From positions 1,178,001-1,242,000 of the forward strand of contig BGZK01000011.1 in assembly GCA_005406025.1 (NCBI GenBank): a stretch of DNA of 64,000 nucleotides. Direction: 5' to 3'. Source of the DNA: Eumeta japonica (Eukaryota; Arthropoda; Insecta; Lepidoptera; Psychidae). Positions within the stretch are counted from its first letter, which is position 1; the number at the start of each line of letters is the position of its first letter. This document shows, piece after piece, positions 46,601 through 56,245 of this stretch. The notes below the pieces were generated by a model. That model saw only the letters and a program-made list of their open reading frames with translations. It did not search any database and was not told the DNA's origin. The translations under genes were made by a program, and so were the position numbers.

Positions 46601-46787
46601 AAACTGTAGAATTAACGAATTTCCTCTCTTCGATCTCGAGCCATTTGTCCAGGTAATCCTCGAATTCCTCCTCGCCGAGAACCAGCGCCAGGTCCCCGGG
46701 CTCCGGGAGGTCGGCCGCCGGCAGCGCCACCGCCGCCACCGCCGCCGCCGCCACGGCCAACACCAATAGATTCAGACGTGACGTCAT
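40411..46787 (-). CDS. Secreted dsRNA-degrading nuclease (insect dsRNase, DNA/RNA non-specific endonuclease family), eight exons; apparent 1-nt deletion in exon 6
   Basis: Exons 46589-46787, 46018-46105, 45006-45108, 44005-44153, 43060-43205, 41856-42102, 41189-41353 and 40411-40659 join in phase 1,2,0,2,1,0,0. With one missing base restored they total 1347 nt (448 aa), close to the length of known lepidopteran gut dsRNases. The protein has a hydrophobic signal (about 1-22), an acidic propeptide (to about 66), an N-terminal GCQIRINGDLGQPQPVYL domain and the NUC1 core. The core holds the LARGHLAAKSDF catalytic motif (His near residue 272) and, after the lesion, INAAPQWQPFNAGNWNWLE with the metal-binding Asn. 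The C-terminus is cysteine-rich (TFCTDRCRNN, SFCCTVDDFRRT). Such enzymes digest dsRNA in the gut or haemolymph and limit oral RNAi. The frameshift near 41921-41932 separates the His motif from the Asn motif, so the copy as sequenced would be inactive unless the base is an assembly error. Confidence 0.9.
40800..41045 (+). repeat. Dispersed repeat 'B' copy inside dsRNase intron 7
   Basis: GTCCGTCCGTATGTCATAGTC, TTACAGATATGTGTC and a GAAAATACATTAAAGG tail match, in order, the copy at 48225-48460 (TCCGTCCGTAGTTATGTCGTA..., TGTACAGATATGTGTC, ...AAAATGCATTAAAAG). Confidence 0.6.
41189..41353 (-). CDS. dsRNase exon 7
   Basis: After TTTCCAACAG it gives 55 complete codons: NLRARIGAAGYRTIIYTGTF, GVSQLRDASGRLVDIYLHRD and ANNNPQLPVPLYYYK, then donor AAG|GTGATT in phase 0. 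The 'V-T-G-T-G-V-L-D' type strand followed by 'P-P-YYYK' is typical. Confidence 0.9.
41476..41566. repeat. Perfect 31-bp inverted repeat with 2-base loop, plus a third copy of the arm, in dsRNase intron 6
   Basis: The arm at 41476-41506 is the exact reverse complement of 41509-41539 around CC. The arm sequence then recurs once more in direct orientation at 41538-41566. The arm contains TTTTACCTATGCATTTTGTA and ends ACATAATATA. The arrangement is arm, reverse arm, arm. Confidence 0.92.
41856..42102 (-). CDS. dsRNase exon 6, catalytic exon with 1-nt deletion
   Basis: Using the acceptor GGCAG|TTTC (42103) phase 1 continues as SSPGVAVNTQYTQVTQKQTI, ASLVGAQLADKYV, LARGHLAAKSDFVFATGQR; then the frame is lost. 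The adjacent frame continues as LLFYFINAAPQWQPFNAGNW and WLEQ to the donor GCAG|GTACGT. A tandem acceptor 7 bases upstream (42110) would need two compensating indels instead, so the downstream acceptor with one deletion is simpler. Confidence 0.85.
42290..42520 (+). repeat. GATTCC-type degenerate domain inside dsRNase intron 5
   Basis: TTCCGATCCTGGTCCCGGTT, TTTAATTTCGATACCAATTC and similar words show the same loose hexamer pattern as at 7790-8125 and 20520-20790. No head or tail of the longer element is recognisable here. Confidence 0.6.
43060..43205 (-). CDS. dsRNase exon 5
   Basis: It begins after TACATCAG and restores RVGFWVNNVFHTWYWSCFDT, then RRLEVLYVWYDQTPENAVHQ and TGVDRPSWL, with donor CTTG|GTGAGG in phase 1. 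'CFD', 'YVWYDQ' and 'GVDRP' are conserved landmarks of the family. Confidence 0.9.
43360..43450 (+). repeat. GT-rich microsatellite in dsRNase intron 5/exon 5 flank
   Basis: A run of GTGTGTGTATGTGTGTGCGTG, GTATGTAGGTATGTGAGTGCG and similar alternating words. It lies in the intron between exons 4 and 5. Confidence 0.75.
43515..43790 (-). repeat. Non-LTR tail-type dispersed repeat fragments in dsRNase intron 4
   Basis: GTCACCACCGCCCATAGACA at about 43529 and, again, GGTCACTGATGCCCATGGA with TGCAACCCCAGGGGTGTCA at 43649-43690 and ACATGTTCTTCTTTTGAAGA are two diverged relatives of the repeat at 63360-63590. The antisense reading there (LKAGNVQVTPLRLRVSMGGG) resembles the C-terminal end of a retroelement ORF found repeatedly in Lepidoptera. 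Confidence 0.6.
44005..44153 (-). CDS. dsRNase exon 4
   Basis: It begins after GATGCGCAG and reads TATCVNNALVTGAGWLNGNS, AFGGLVCSAHAFHDAEGTAQ and TCFGGNLVI, ending ATCAG|GTACGA in phase 2. The paired cysteines fit the disulphide-rich N-terminal half of dsRNases. Confidence 0.88.
45006..45108 (-). CDS. dsRNase exon 3
   Basis: After ATCAACAG it reads GIVTLSTGEQVVVACTGSGR, TIQHPNIAASVATG. The donor assumed here is GGG|GTTCGT, which is a weak consensus but the only GT that keeps phase 0 with exon 4. The exact 3' edge is therefore less certain than the rest. Confidence 0.7.
46018..46105 (-). CDS. dsRNase exon 2
   Basis: The acceptor GTCGTTCAG|GT and donor AACAG|GTGAAT flank CQIRINGDLGQPQPVYLRGG and RFMQPNGN. 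The C-x-I-x-I-NGDLGQPQPV phrase is the start of the mature nuclease in this family. Confidence 0.88.
46589..46787 (-). CDS. dsRNase exon 1: signal peptide and acidic propeptide
   Basis: The ATG at 46787 opens MTSRLNLLVLAV followed by an Ala/Val run encoded by a GCC/GGC triplet array (plus strand 46725-46758), then ALPAADLPEPGDLALVLGEE and DYLDKWLEIEERKF with an NST sequon. It ends at an AGCG|GTATAG donor in phase 1. Very GC-rich compared with the introns. Confidence 0.88.
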
Positions 46788-46892
46788 AGCTAGACCCTCA
46801 CTCTATGAACTATGAGCGGGTGCGCACAGACCTACCTATTATTACAGTGCAACGCCTGCGACCGAAGTCGGATTCTCATCTGTCACGTATAC

Positions 46893-46900
46893 AATTTATA
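46893..46900 (-). promoter_or_regulatory. Candidate TATA box of the dsRNase gene
   Basis: The gene strand reads CATTATAAATTG about 105 bases before the ATG, which would place transcription start near 46865 and leave a 5' UTR of roughly 75 bases. No other TATA-like word lies closer to the start codon. Confidence 0.45.
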
Positions 46901-46904
46901 ATGC

Positions 46905-48177
46905 TCCCATATCTCAGATTCGAATTGGACTCAGTTTCAATCGTGATTCGTGATTAATTGATAAATATGCGTATTATACAGATTAGGGTATTAGAAGTCC
47001 GAGATAAGTGGAAAAAATACGTCGTCGCCTCACGAGCTAATTAAATTATTCTCGCACTTGTAGCTCGAGGGAGCGCGTGTGACGCGGCGGCATCAAAAAT
47101 TTGCTCGCTCCAATAAATTCGTAGGCATCGAAGTTTCCCGTCATTCCACCAGCGAATATTACATAATTTGCATTTTCGCCGAAGGCATCTTAATGACATG
47201 TCAACATATCGTTTATATGTGGAAGTGGCTGTCGATATTTATTGTACTAAATCGACAACATTCGGCTATTTCAGTTTATCAAAGTCCACCGAATGTAAAA
47301 GCCTCACACTTATTCCAATTCCCAGACGTGTGGTCGAAGGAAGCGTTAAGATTGGAAAATTTTTGTGATTCCAAATATTTTTCTGCTGGAGTCCAATCTA
47401 ACGTTGTATATTTCGTCAAACATTGCACCTTTCTCCATATCGGTATTCCCACAGGAAAACGACACGACATTTAAACAGCTTAGCGAAATATGGAAAACCT
47501 AACAATTTTTTTTTCATTTTTAATCTGAAAAGAATTTCGTTAATGATTCCTTTGAACGGTCTTCATATTCGTTGTAGGAGATCAAAAGGTATGTATACAT
47601 TTTAATTCATTATCTTGATTTTTTGTACATAACGAATAACAATGACGTTCTACTTATAAAAAAGGTTTTGATCGATATTGAATTAATTATTTGGGTTTAG
47701 AATCACCTTAGTTATGACTATGGTTAAAAAAATAAAAGTGAATTAAATCAATTCGTCTTTTCATGTTTGAGATATGATTGAAAGCAAAGCGTACTATTCT
47801 GCAAATTCTTAGCTTCCTGTAACGGTAGATAATTAAGCGACAGTGATAATAGAGCTACTTACTTATTGTTTCAAAGTTATACCTCTTTGTCGAGTTTAAA
47901 TGACATAGAAATGATTTGTGTTGTGACGAGCAAGAAACTTAAGGATAGCTATTTTCTATTTTCATCATGCATAACCAAAATAAATACATCATTGATGAAA
48001 GAAACAGCTTGATAAAAAGTCCAGTCATTTAAGTAAAGATTCCATAAAACTAAAATTGTTAATTTCATACAATACGTTTTCTTACGCCACCTTTGTATTG
48101 TATCAAGCCGTCTTACAAAAGATTAAAAATTATCAAATTATCATATATGAACACGATTTGTTCTTCAAATAATAATA
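46905..48177. other. Intergenic DNA upstream of the dsRNase gene
   Basis: Overlapping open frames at 47079-47605 on both strands show no domain. No gene supported. The proximal part may hold dsRNase regulatory elements. Confidence 0.45.
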
Positions 48178-48480
48178 TTTAGGGTTCTCTAGCCAAAGAA
48201 AAAAGAACCCTTTTAGTTTTATCCTGTTTTTGTCCGTCCGTAGTTATGTCGTAGTCTTTACAACTCTGCTATTGTCCATGGATACTATTAAAACTGTACA
48301 GATATGTGTCGTGTGTGCCGCGGTATACAATTATGTAAAACAAGTGCACTAATTAAATTAGGGGTGACGTTTCGTATATAAAATTGAGATATGAATTTTT
48401 TTTTCTGGATGTACCATGATGTAGGTTGTCGTTGGACAGGTATTTAAAAATGCATTAAAAGCTTTTAAGGGAATTTTTCT
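48178..48480 (+). repeat. Dispersed repeat 'B', copy 3
   Basis: It begins TTTAGGGTTCTCTAGCCAAA, then AAAAAGAACCCTTTTAG, then GTCCGTCCG, TATGTCGTAGTC and TACAGATATGTGTCG. It is the clearest copy for defining the family's 5' edge. Confidence 0.65.
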
Positions 48481-50027
48481 CTGAGACGTACATTTCGCGG
48501 ATATTTAACTTTAATAAAATGCTTTGAAAAGGTCTTTGGATATCAGCAATTTTCAGTTGTCAATGGTAACCATCTGATCATAAGCCTATAAGGGCACGAG
48601 TGCAGATTTTCATGTAGTAAGTAACCTAACATTCACACATAAACGAATGTCTACATTGTTTTAGTTTAAATTTTTCCAACTTTGACGATTTCTTGAAACA
48701 ATATTGATCGTCCTTTAAATACGAAAAATATGTAACATTATGAAAGCTCTAAATTCAACAGGCACTCACCTATAAAATGTGATTCCAACAATTGCGCGGC
48801 ACTTATTCGTATAATTCTCGCAACAAATAAACATAGACAAAGACACGATTAACTATTATCAATGCGATGCGGCCTATTCGGACCCGCCAATCGGTCAAAT
48901 TAAGCCGGGGCCACCTCAAACCTCGTCTAAATTCTGCGTCTAAGCATTGTTTAGAGGCGATCAAGCGGTCTGATTTGCTCAGTAGAAATTTCTTCGTTTT
49001 TGACGTTTGATCGGAATTCGAACTCGCTATCAATTAATACGTAAGCAATCCGTTAACCTTTCGTCCGCTATCGCTTCCTGCGCCAGTATACACGGCACTG
49101 AGAGGACAGTTTGAAACTCGTGCGTACGCACGCACGGGTAAACGTATATATACGCATACATCGTGCAGTCATATTAAATCATACCTGAATTGCAGGAAAC
49201 AGACCCGAGTAACTCATCATTCATAACAGCGAATGCGCTAATATCGTCATCGATACGCAGGAAGCGATTCTGACGAAAGGTTATGACTGCCTTACGTTTC
49301 GTGGACGGATCATTCGTCGCTCGCGATGAAAAAAAAAATCATAAAAACGCGAAGGGGGAAAATACCTGTACGATAATCACAGGCGCTGTGAATACTAGAG
49401 CTGATATTGATTCAGGATTTATACGGCAATAGAGGTGCGGAAATCATCTATTCTAAATATTGCGCTGCGACATGGTATTTGACCATAGTAGCAGATGTTA
49501 TCACTATTATTATCACGAAAATGTACATGTTCAATATCTCGTGAGATTATGTCGGACAATGCAGAAATTGTCACGTCGCGTCGACAATATGCCACAGGAG
49601 AATGAAGCTCCGCCCGCCGGCCCGTCCCATCGATAAGGCGGACAGTGTGAGGATAATGTTTCACTGGAAAAACTTTCGGTAGCTTCCGGACCCGGCGGGC
49701 CCCGGAAATGGGATTTATGAGTCCGGAACACGTTACGTCCATCAATATTAAATGGCTCCCACGTCCGATGCGCACGCCTTGGACGGATACGTAAAGGATT
49801 ATAAATTAACTAGGACGTCATTATATTCAGAATGAGCGGAAAAATGCATTTGATCCACTATTATTTGAGTTATTTATTTGTGTCTTTAGAAGTATCAAAT
49901 GGGTACGATTAGGTATATTTTATTTGTACAGTTCTTCTATTAGTCGGAACGAAACTTAATGTTGGCAGAATTAATAGGGTCATGCATATTTTTTCCGTTT
50001 AAAAATATTTTATCTCTCTTTTCTTTA
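48481..50027. other. Intergenic DNA with a GC-richer patch at 49550-49780
   Basis: The patch contains CCCGCCGGCCCGTCCC and GGACCCGGCGGGCCCCGGAA and stays open in two minus-strand frames (49419-49775), but the product has no recognisable domain. A 14-base palindrome CGTGCGTACGCACG lies near 49120. Confidence 0.4.
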
Positions 50028-50300
50028 GGGTTGCGTATCCAAAGGGTGCCAACGGGGCTTTATTACTAAGGGTCCACTATCGGTCCGTACGTCTGCCTGT
50101 CCGTCTGTCTGTCCCGTCTTTCACAGGGCTATATCTTTTGAACCGTAATAGATGAACACTTGAAATTTTCACAAAGTGTGTATTACTATAGGTGCTATAA
50201 TAATACATAGTAATAATAAAATAAAATTAAAAAAATATATATATGTTTTTTCGGTGTTTTTTACTCGATTTTAATGATAGCAATACGTACAAACGTCTAA
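50028..50300 (+). repeat. Dispersed repeat 'B', copy 4
   Basis: AGGGTTGCGTATCCAAAGGG, GGGGCTTTATTACTAAGGG, GTCCGTCTGTCTGTCCCGTC and TTTCACAGGGCTATATCTTTTGAACCG follow the same order as the other copies, in a subfamily with the 'TCTGAAACCG/TTGAACCG' ending. Confidence 0.6.
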
Positions 50301-50742
50301 CCAATATACTATAATTGCATATATAATACTTAAGCAAAACAATAAATTATGAAAACACTATGAATCGGACTTGCGCTAACTGGTTCTTGCGCTATAGACA
50401 GGCATCAAACTTGATTTGAACTTAGTGCGTACTACTGAGTATGAATATTCTATTTCTTAATAAATTATTTATAGAAAATATATAGCATTATATATTTAGT
50501 GCGGTGGAACCCTTCGAGTCCTTCTCGCACTCAACCATTTTTTTATTTTAGTGAATACATCGAATTTTTCACGCATTCGGAGTCCTTTCCTTAGACGTGA
50601 AAAGGTATAAAAATAAAAAAGAGAGAAGCATTAAGTCTGTATAAAACCTGAATGCGACAATGACGACTATATGGTAATCAATGTATAATCATAAAATTAC
50701 ATGTCGTGATTGATTTCATTAACACGCAGATCAAAATGCAGT

Positions 50743-50804
50743 AAGGAATATTTTGTTCAAATTTCAAATCTCTAGATATTTGAAATTTGAACAAAACATT
50801 CCTT
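50743..50804. repeat. Hairpin with 27-bp arms and 8-base loop
   Basis: The arms (50743-50769 and 50778-50804) pair at 26 of 27 positions. The arm core is TTTTGTTCAAATTTCAAAT. Length and loop size resemble a small-RNA precursor, but nothing else supports expression. Confidence 0.8.
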
Positions 50805-51239
50805 AAGTAAGGGTTTTTAATTCCGTCCCCAAAGGGCTCAATATGAGTTGTAAAGTTTGTATAAAAATATATTTTTTTAAGTAGCGTTGATAACATTTTG
50901 TAGATTTAATCTCTTCAATATACATGAAACATGTGCTTTACTTTTTAAAATTTAATGTGTTAAGGGATGAGCGGCGGTGGCATAGTATATATATATATAT
51001 TGAAAAACATGAATTATTGTTTCAAGCGTATGATTTTGAAATTTTTTGTTTAGTATTCGAAAGTAAGTGATAAAAAAAACACATTTTGATATATTTAAGG
51101 ATTATATTTATGGATTGATTTGCACAGATCCATCTTAAAAAATACGAACTAAGTACAGAAACTGACGGAGTTTGTATGTAAATAGAGAGATAATGACTCG
51201 ATATTTATCAAAAAAATAGTTTATACCTGTGATTTGTCT

Positions 51240-51460
51240 TGCACATATTTACAATGAATACCTTTAAAACTTATTATCCCATTTCCATCGCCGGACACAT
51301 AATCGATATAATGAATGAGCAAGATCTAGAAAGGGTCGACATCAGTATTGAAGGTGCGACTGGAATTGGGGTCATGATTTACAAAGGAATCGCTCGGTGT
51401 AAAGTATAAATGAATTCATTCTGCATACACGCGGGCGGAGCTGCGGGTAAAAGTTAGTTA
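51240..51460 (-). repeat. Reversed copy of the CGGCTTCGCCC-type head with a short GATTCC domain
   Basis: GCGGGCGGAGCTGCGGGTAA at 51431-51450 is the reversed head (TTACCCGCAGCTCCGCCCGC), and GACTGGAATTGGGGTCATGA at 51358-51377 is the reversed GATTCC-type domain next to it, the same order as in the plus-strand copies. Confidence 0.5.
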
Positions 51461-53173
51461 AAAATACAGTCGCAGAATATAATTTACGTCCACGTGAGCG
51501 ATGTCAAACTTCAAATAAAATTTCTTCAATTGTTGCACATAAACAAATGTCATTGGCAAATCTTAGGGAACATTTAGTAAAATAGGAGTATTTACAAAAT
51601 TGTCTTTGTGTTTGGCAGTGAAAGATAATTACTTGATACATTTCCATTAAAACTTTTACAACAGTTTGTCTTTTCGAATTACACATACAATTTTATAACA
51701 TGAAATTAACTCTCCCGCAGCCAAGTTTGGATTCCATTTCAACAAAAGATTCTCATAATCAAAGATATGAATGTTCGCTAGCAGTAAATTATACACAAAA
51801 AAAAAAATAACCCGAAAGGCGAACATAAAAATATTGAAGATTTCCCCAAATTAATTTTTCTTCGAAGTTACAATGTTTCAGTTATTTATGAATTATAAAG
51901 TTGGATGCCTCGAGGAATCCCGGCTGCCTTAAATATCATTCGTCAAAGAAAGTTTGAAGTGGATTCCTGGGAAATTCAGCTGAAGATGCAAAAGAAGGCG
52001 GCCTGATTAATTCGTACTTAGTGCTATAAATTATTTATTTTTCTTTGTAACTTTTCAAGGTGAAAAAAAAACGGTTCTATAAATATGCAGATACGTAAGC
52101 TCGAACGTGGTCTGTTTTCCTTCACTCCTAATACTTTAGTTTCCAACACGCAGCGTTGTACATACATCATTCATCTGATGTCGCCTATCTTCTCCGTATC
52201 ACTAGTTTATAACGTAGGAAGAGACACAGCGCTGCGTCTTCCTGCATATTATTCGAGGATTTTCTGCTTCTCCGTTTGCAAGTCTTACGAGTTAGCATGC
52301 GGCTTGTATAGGGGAATTTAATGGTGTCACAAGAATGAAACGATATGATGAACCTGACGTGACTAGCGTCCAAAGTTCCAAGCTCGATCTCTCAAAATCC
52401 TTATCGATCTATCCAAAACACTTAATTGTCGAATTTATCGATTGTATTAGAAAAATTGCGTACATGTGTAATCTTGTTTTTAATATATCCAAGAAACGAG
52501 ATTTTCAAATGATACTCGGTTTCATTGATTAAAATGACTAATGTATACTGATTAATTAGCTTTAAATTATCAATTAAGTCTTAACCGATAACACGCCAAT
52601 TCAATCACAGTTTTATCTCTTGGATGACGCGTCATATGCCGACGGGTGAACGGAGATATGCAATAATTGGTTAAGTACATACAATAATTTTCCCTTTGCC
52701 AGAAACATCCACTACTGTTTTTCACAATTCATTCATAAGAGTTGCTTAAGAGTCGTATACATAATATTGTGTATAGTATTGAACCTCGTTTAGCAAATCA
52801 CTTCAATGACAAAAAAAAAAAAAATAGGGGCGAGATTGGTACCAAAGTGGCAGTGTTAAAAAAATGTTTTCAAAAATCGATAAGAAAACCCCATATCCAA
52901 AGATTCTATGAATAAACCACAATTAAAACGAATATAGTTCAAACTATTATTTTTAGCAGCGTTTTACTTAATTTTGTACAGCAATTTCCAGCACTTAAAA
53001 TTTTTCAGATAGTATAATTGAAAATAGTGTGTAAACGAGTAGCTATAACACTCCAGTATCTGAATGCGTGTAATTCGGTTATTTAAAATAAAAATGAAAA
53101 ATTGTCATGTATTTTCTTACACTGAATCGCGCTGATATCGATATTGTAGCACGGAGGTACCTTTCGTCGGGGG

Positions 53174-53206
53174 AATTCAAGATCCCGGTGTCCGGGATCT
53201 TGAATT
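53174..53206. repeat. Perfect 15-bp hairpin with 3-base loop
   Basis: AATTCAAGATCCCGG, TGT, CCGGGATCTTGAATT. The stem is GC-rich at the loop side in an AT-rich region. Confidence 0.85.
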
Positions 53207-54925
53207 AAAATCAACATGCAGGAAAACTATATTTATTTGATCAGTTCTTCAAAGTATTTGTTCATGAATTTTATATGTACAAAATATCACACATTAAATA
53301 TTTAACGTCACGGTTTTATATTGCTATCGGGAATATCCTTTATACATGGACAGGAGCCCTGAACAACTTTTTTACTATACTGTGACTCTTGCTTGTCGCC
53401 CAGACTGTTCTTCTATCTTGAAATTTAAGTTGATGCATCGAATGAAAATAGAACCCACGTTCGCGAGACCGGGCGCGGAGGCTGTATGCCTCACATGCCA
53501 CCTACACCTAACTCAGTTTCTACAATATACCCAAAGATTATTCAGCTGATGTTTCGCTGATAAATTCCATGATGTTCCATTGAGTAAATTCGATTCCATG
53601 AAATTTTCGCACCGTAATCTTGTAACACATGACCATTTCTGAAGCGTCATTGAAGTTACGTAAACCTTAATCCGAATGGTGCACAATTGTTACCACATAT
53701 TTACAAAATGCTTAATTTCAGTCTCGCATTACAGGCAAAGTAAGTATTACAGTTGTTTCTAAATAACTTTAAACCTACTCGGTGTTCTATCTTATTGGTA
53801 TTATATATTATAATAATTTTTGTGTTTGAATTTTTACAATATTATCATTAATTAATAGGTGCTTACCTACAAAATGAACACCTGTTATCCTATTTAACTA
53901 TTTTAGTCTGTTAGTGTTTTTGTAGTTACATTTCTTATAACTCGCATGAAAAATAACACATAAGCAGTAAAATAAATAATAATGGTTGGTTACGACCAAA
54001 ATAATACACTCATTTTTATGTCTCTCATACTTTTTCTGACAGCTAGCTACCTTTACACCCACCGCGTTTGCTACCCATCGGTTAGTTTCTGCTCGATATG
54101 TCTTTTATAATATATGGTACTTCGTGTATACAAGTGAAATATGGCAAAATTGTTGTATATATTTTTTTAAATATGTCAACACGTCCTTGATTTCTTTAAC
54201 GAGTTTATACACACTTGACATTAAGTTTCATTCCTTGCATAATATACTATTAATATTATAATATGTTTTTATTTGTTTCCCTAAAAAAAACATTTTAACG
54301 CAAAGAACATATCATAATTTCAATGATATTTAATTCTCACAAGTCCTTTAATGAAAGTTCCTTAAAGGAAACTCATTTCTTACGTGATTGCTATCAATTT
54401 TCTCTTACGGAAACAGGCATTGGCGACTTTGCCACAATATCTCATATAGTCGGCCGTTATGAGATCGCTTTGGTAGTATTCTTGAAACTTCAAAAGCTCA
54501 TAAATGGGGGTCAATAGAGCGGGTTTTGTGAGGGAAATTGGACGCTCAAGGGATCAATCGATAAATTGGTTTTGTTATCTCATACATCACCGGCCCGATA
54601 TAGAATAATTGAGTTCAATCCAACGTAAATACGAAAACCCGTTGCATGGCGACCTCGTTTGTCGTGTACCTTCCGCCCGGTGCGTGCTCGTGAATTGCCA
54701 GGCATATTATTGCTTTTGCTGATTGATACAATATAAAAACTTCTTTGTGTGTGGTATATGAAGGCATATTTTCTATATTGTAAATAATTTCGTTCGTGGT
54801 TAAATGTTTAATAAAATGATATCGAGACGTATATTGATATTCGAGATAGGATTTTTTTCCCAGTCTCTAGAAAATTAGACAGTTTCAACGGCGGTTAGGA
54901 TTCCCGCCATTATTTATGTGGATTC

Positions 54926-54955
54926 TGACGTCACTCGGCCAATAGCCAATATTGG
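54926..54955 (+). promoter_or_regulatory. CRE palindrome followed by two CCAAT boxes
   Basis: TGACGTCA (54926-54933) is followed by CCAAT at 54939 and 54946, the latter inside the palindrome CCAATATTGG. Such a cluster is promoter-like, but no confirmed gene starts here. A 60-codon open stretch with an acceptor-like TTATGTTCCAG lies just downstream (to 55173). Confidence 0.3.
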
Positions 54956-56190
54956 GTGTATCATACTACGTAAATATATTTTTTTATGTTCCAGTGAACG
55001 ATATTAAAATAACGATTATACAGCTGCAAGGAGAGATAGTACACACGATTAAATGTATACTCTCTGGTGAAACTATTTTACATTACTGCGAAAACGAAGT
55101 TATTGTGCTGGATACGGACACAGATACATCTATTTTGGGGTCACTATTAAAATTTTACCTAGACAAAGCCTAGCCATAGTTATGTAGTTGGCTTCATAAT
55201 AACCTATTTAGAAATCTGTCAGAAAATCGCTAATGTTGCAAATCATTCGCAAGTCAATTATAAAAATTGAAAATTTGTTTGCTAACTTTAAAAAGATTAA
55301 ATATAATATGCTTAGTATTTGCTCCCTCTGGTAGTCGATTATGCATCCTTAGTTGTTATAAACTCGATGATGTAAATAATTGGACCAATGGAATTACATT
55401 AATTTCAACACTGGCTTCTAAATTAATTATTTTATAACGCTAAACAACAAAAATATTTGTGATTTAGAATTATCTAAGTTTAATTATACAAATAAATAAT
55501 TATTTGCATTATACATAATTATGTAATATAAAAATTTAAGTTCTTGTAAGTTATTCAACTGTTAAGAAGAGCAAGTTCGACCAATTTCGACCATCTGATA
55601 TTTAACTACTGACATCATTGTTCCAAGATAGGGTACACTCACAATACAATGAAATTATTTTCTAAAAAAATATAAATATAAAATAGTAATCATTTTAAAT
55701 TTCCATTTAATCAGAGAGAACATTGTGACGTCATTTCGCAATAGCGTCACATAAAATACTCGTTAAAGTACGTTTTTGCAAGAAAGATAATGCGAATAAT
55801 CTTTGATGGCTTACAATTCGTTGCTTTTTTTAACCGATTTCCATTTTGAATCCGTTTTCAGTCATCGAGTATACTTTGTCCATGCCGTCTATGCCATGAA
55901 ATACCACCAGTATCATTAAAATTACATCTAAAAAAACATAATAAATAATAAGGTCCTTTGTAAAGGATTTATTGGGTTTAAAAATATGTCGTATATCCTA
56001 ATTTGCGTTTGTGTTAGTTATGTGCCACGAATGAAAGTTGATTTGTTCGACTTTATAATTATATGCTTTTCTATTTCGGTGGGACGGATAATTCATTTTT
56101 AATTCTACACACATCGTATTACGTATAGTCGTAATGGTTTAGGGAATAATCCCTTTGACATTTGAAACGGATGTTGCTGAATCGAAATTT

Positions 56191-56245
56191 GGTCACACGC
56201 GTCCGCGCGCCCCGCCCCGCCCTGCCCCGCCCCGGCCCGCCGTGG
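56191..56245. promoter_or_regulatory. GC-box cluster (CCCCGCC repeats), CpG-dense
   Basis: Within about 55 bases there are five CCCGCC words and several CGCG steps in a region otherwise near 30% GC. It could be a promoter or insulator element, or a short simple repeat. No adjacent gene was recognised. Confidence 0.35.

Noticed and set aside
46779..46786. TGACGTCA overlapping the dsRNase start codon as a regulatory site
   Set aside because: It is part of the coding sequence for Met-Thr-Ser; an 8-base match alone is not evidence of regulation.
47079..47605. Cluster of overlapping frames upstream of the dsRNase gene
   Set aside because: Frames on both strands overlap each other with no family resemblance; treated as chance.
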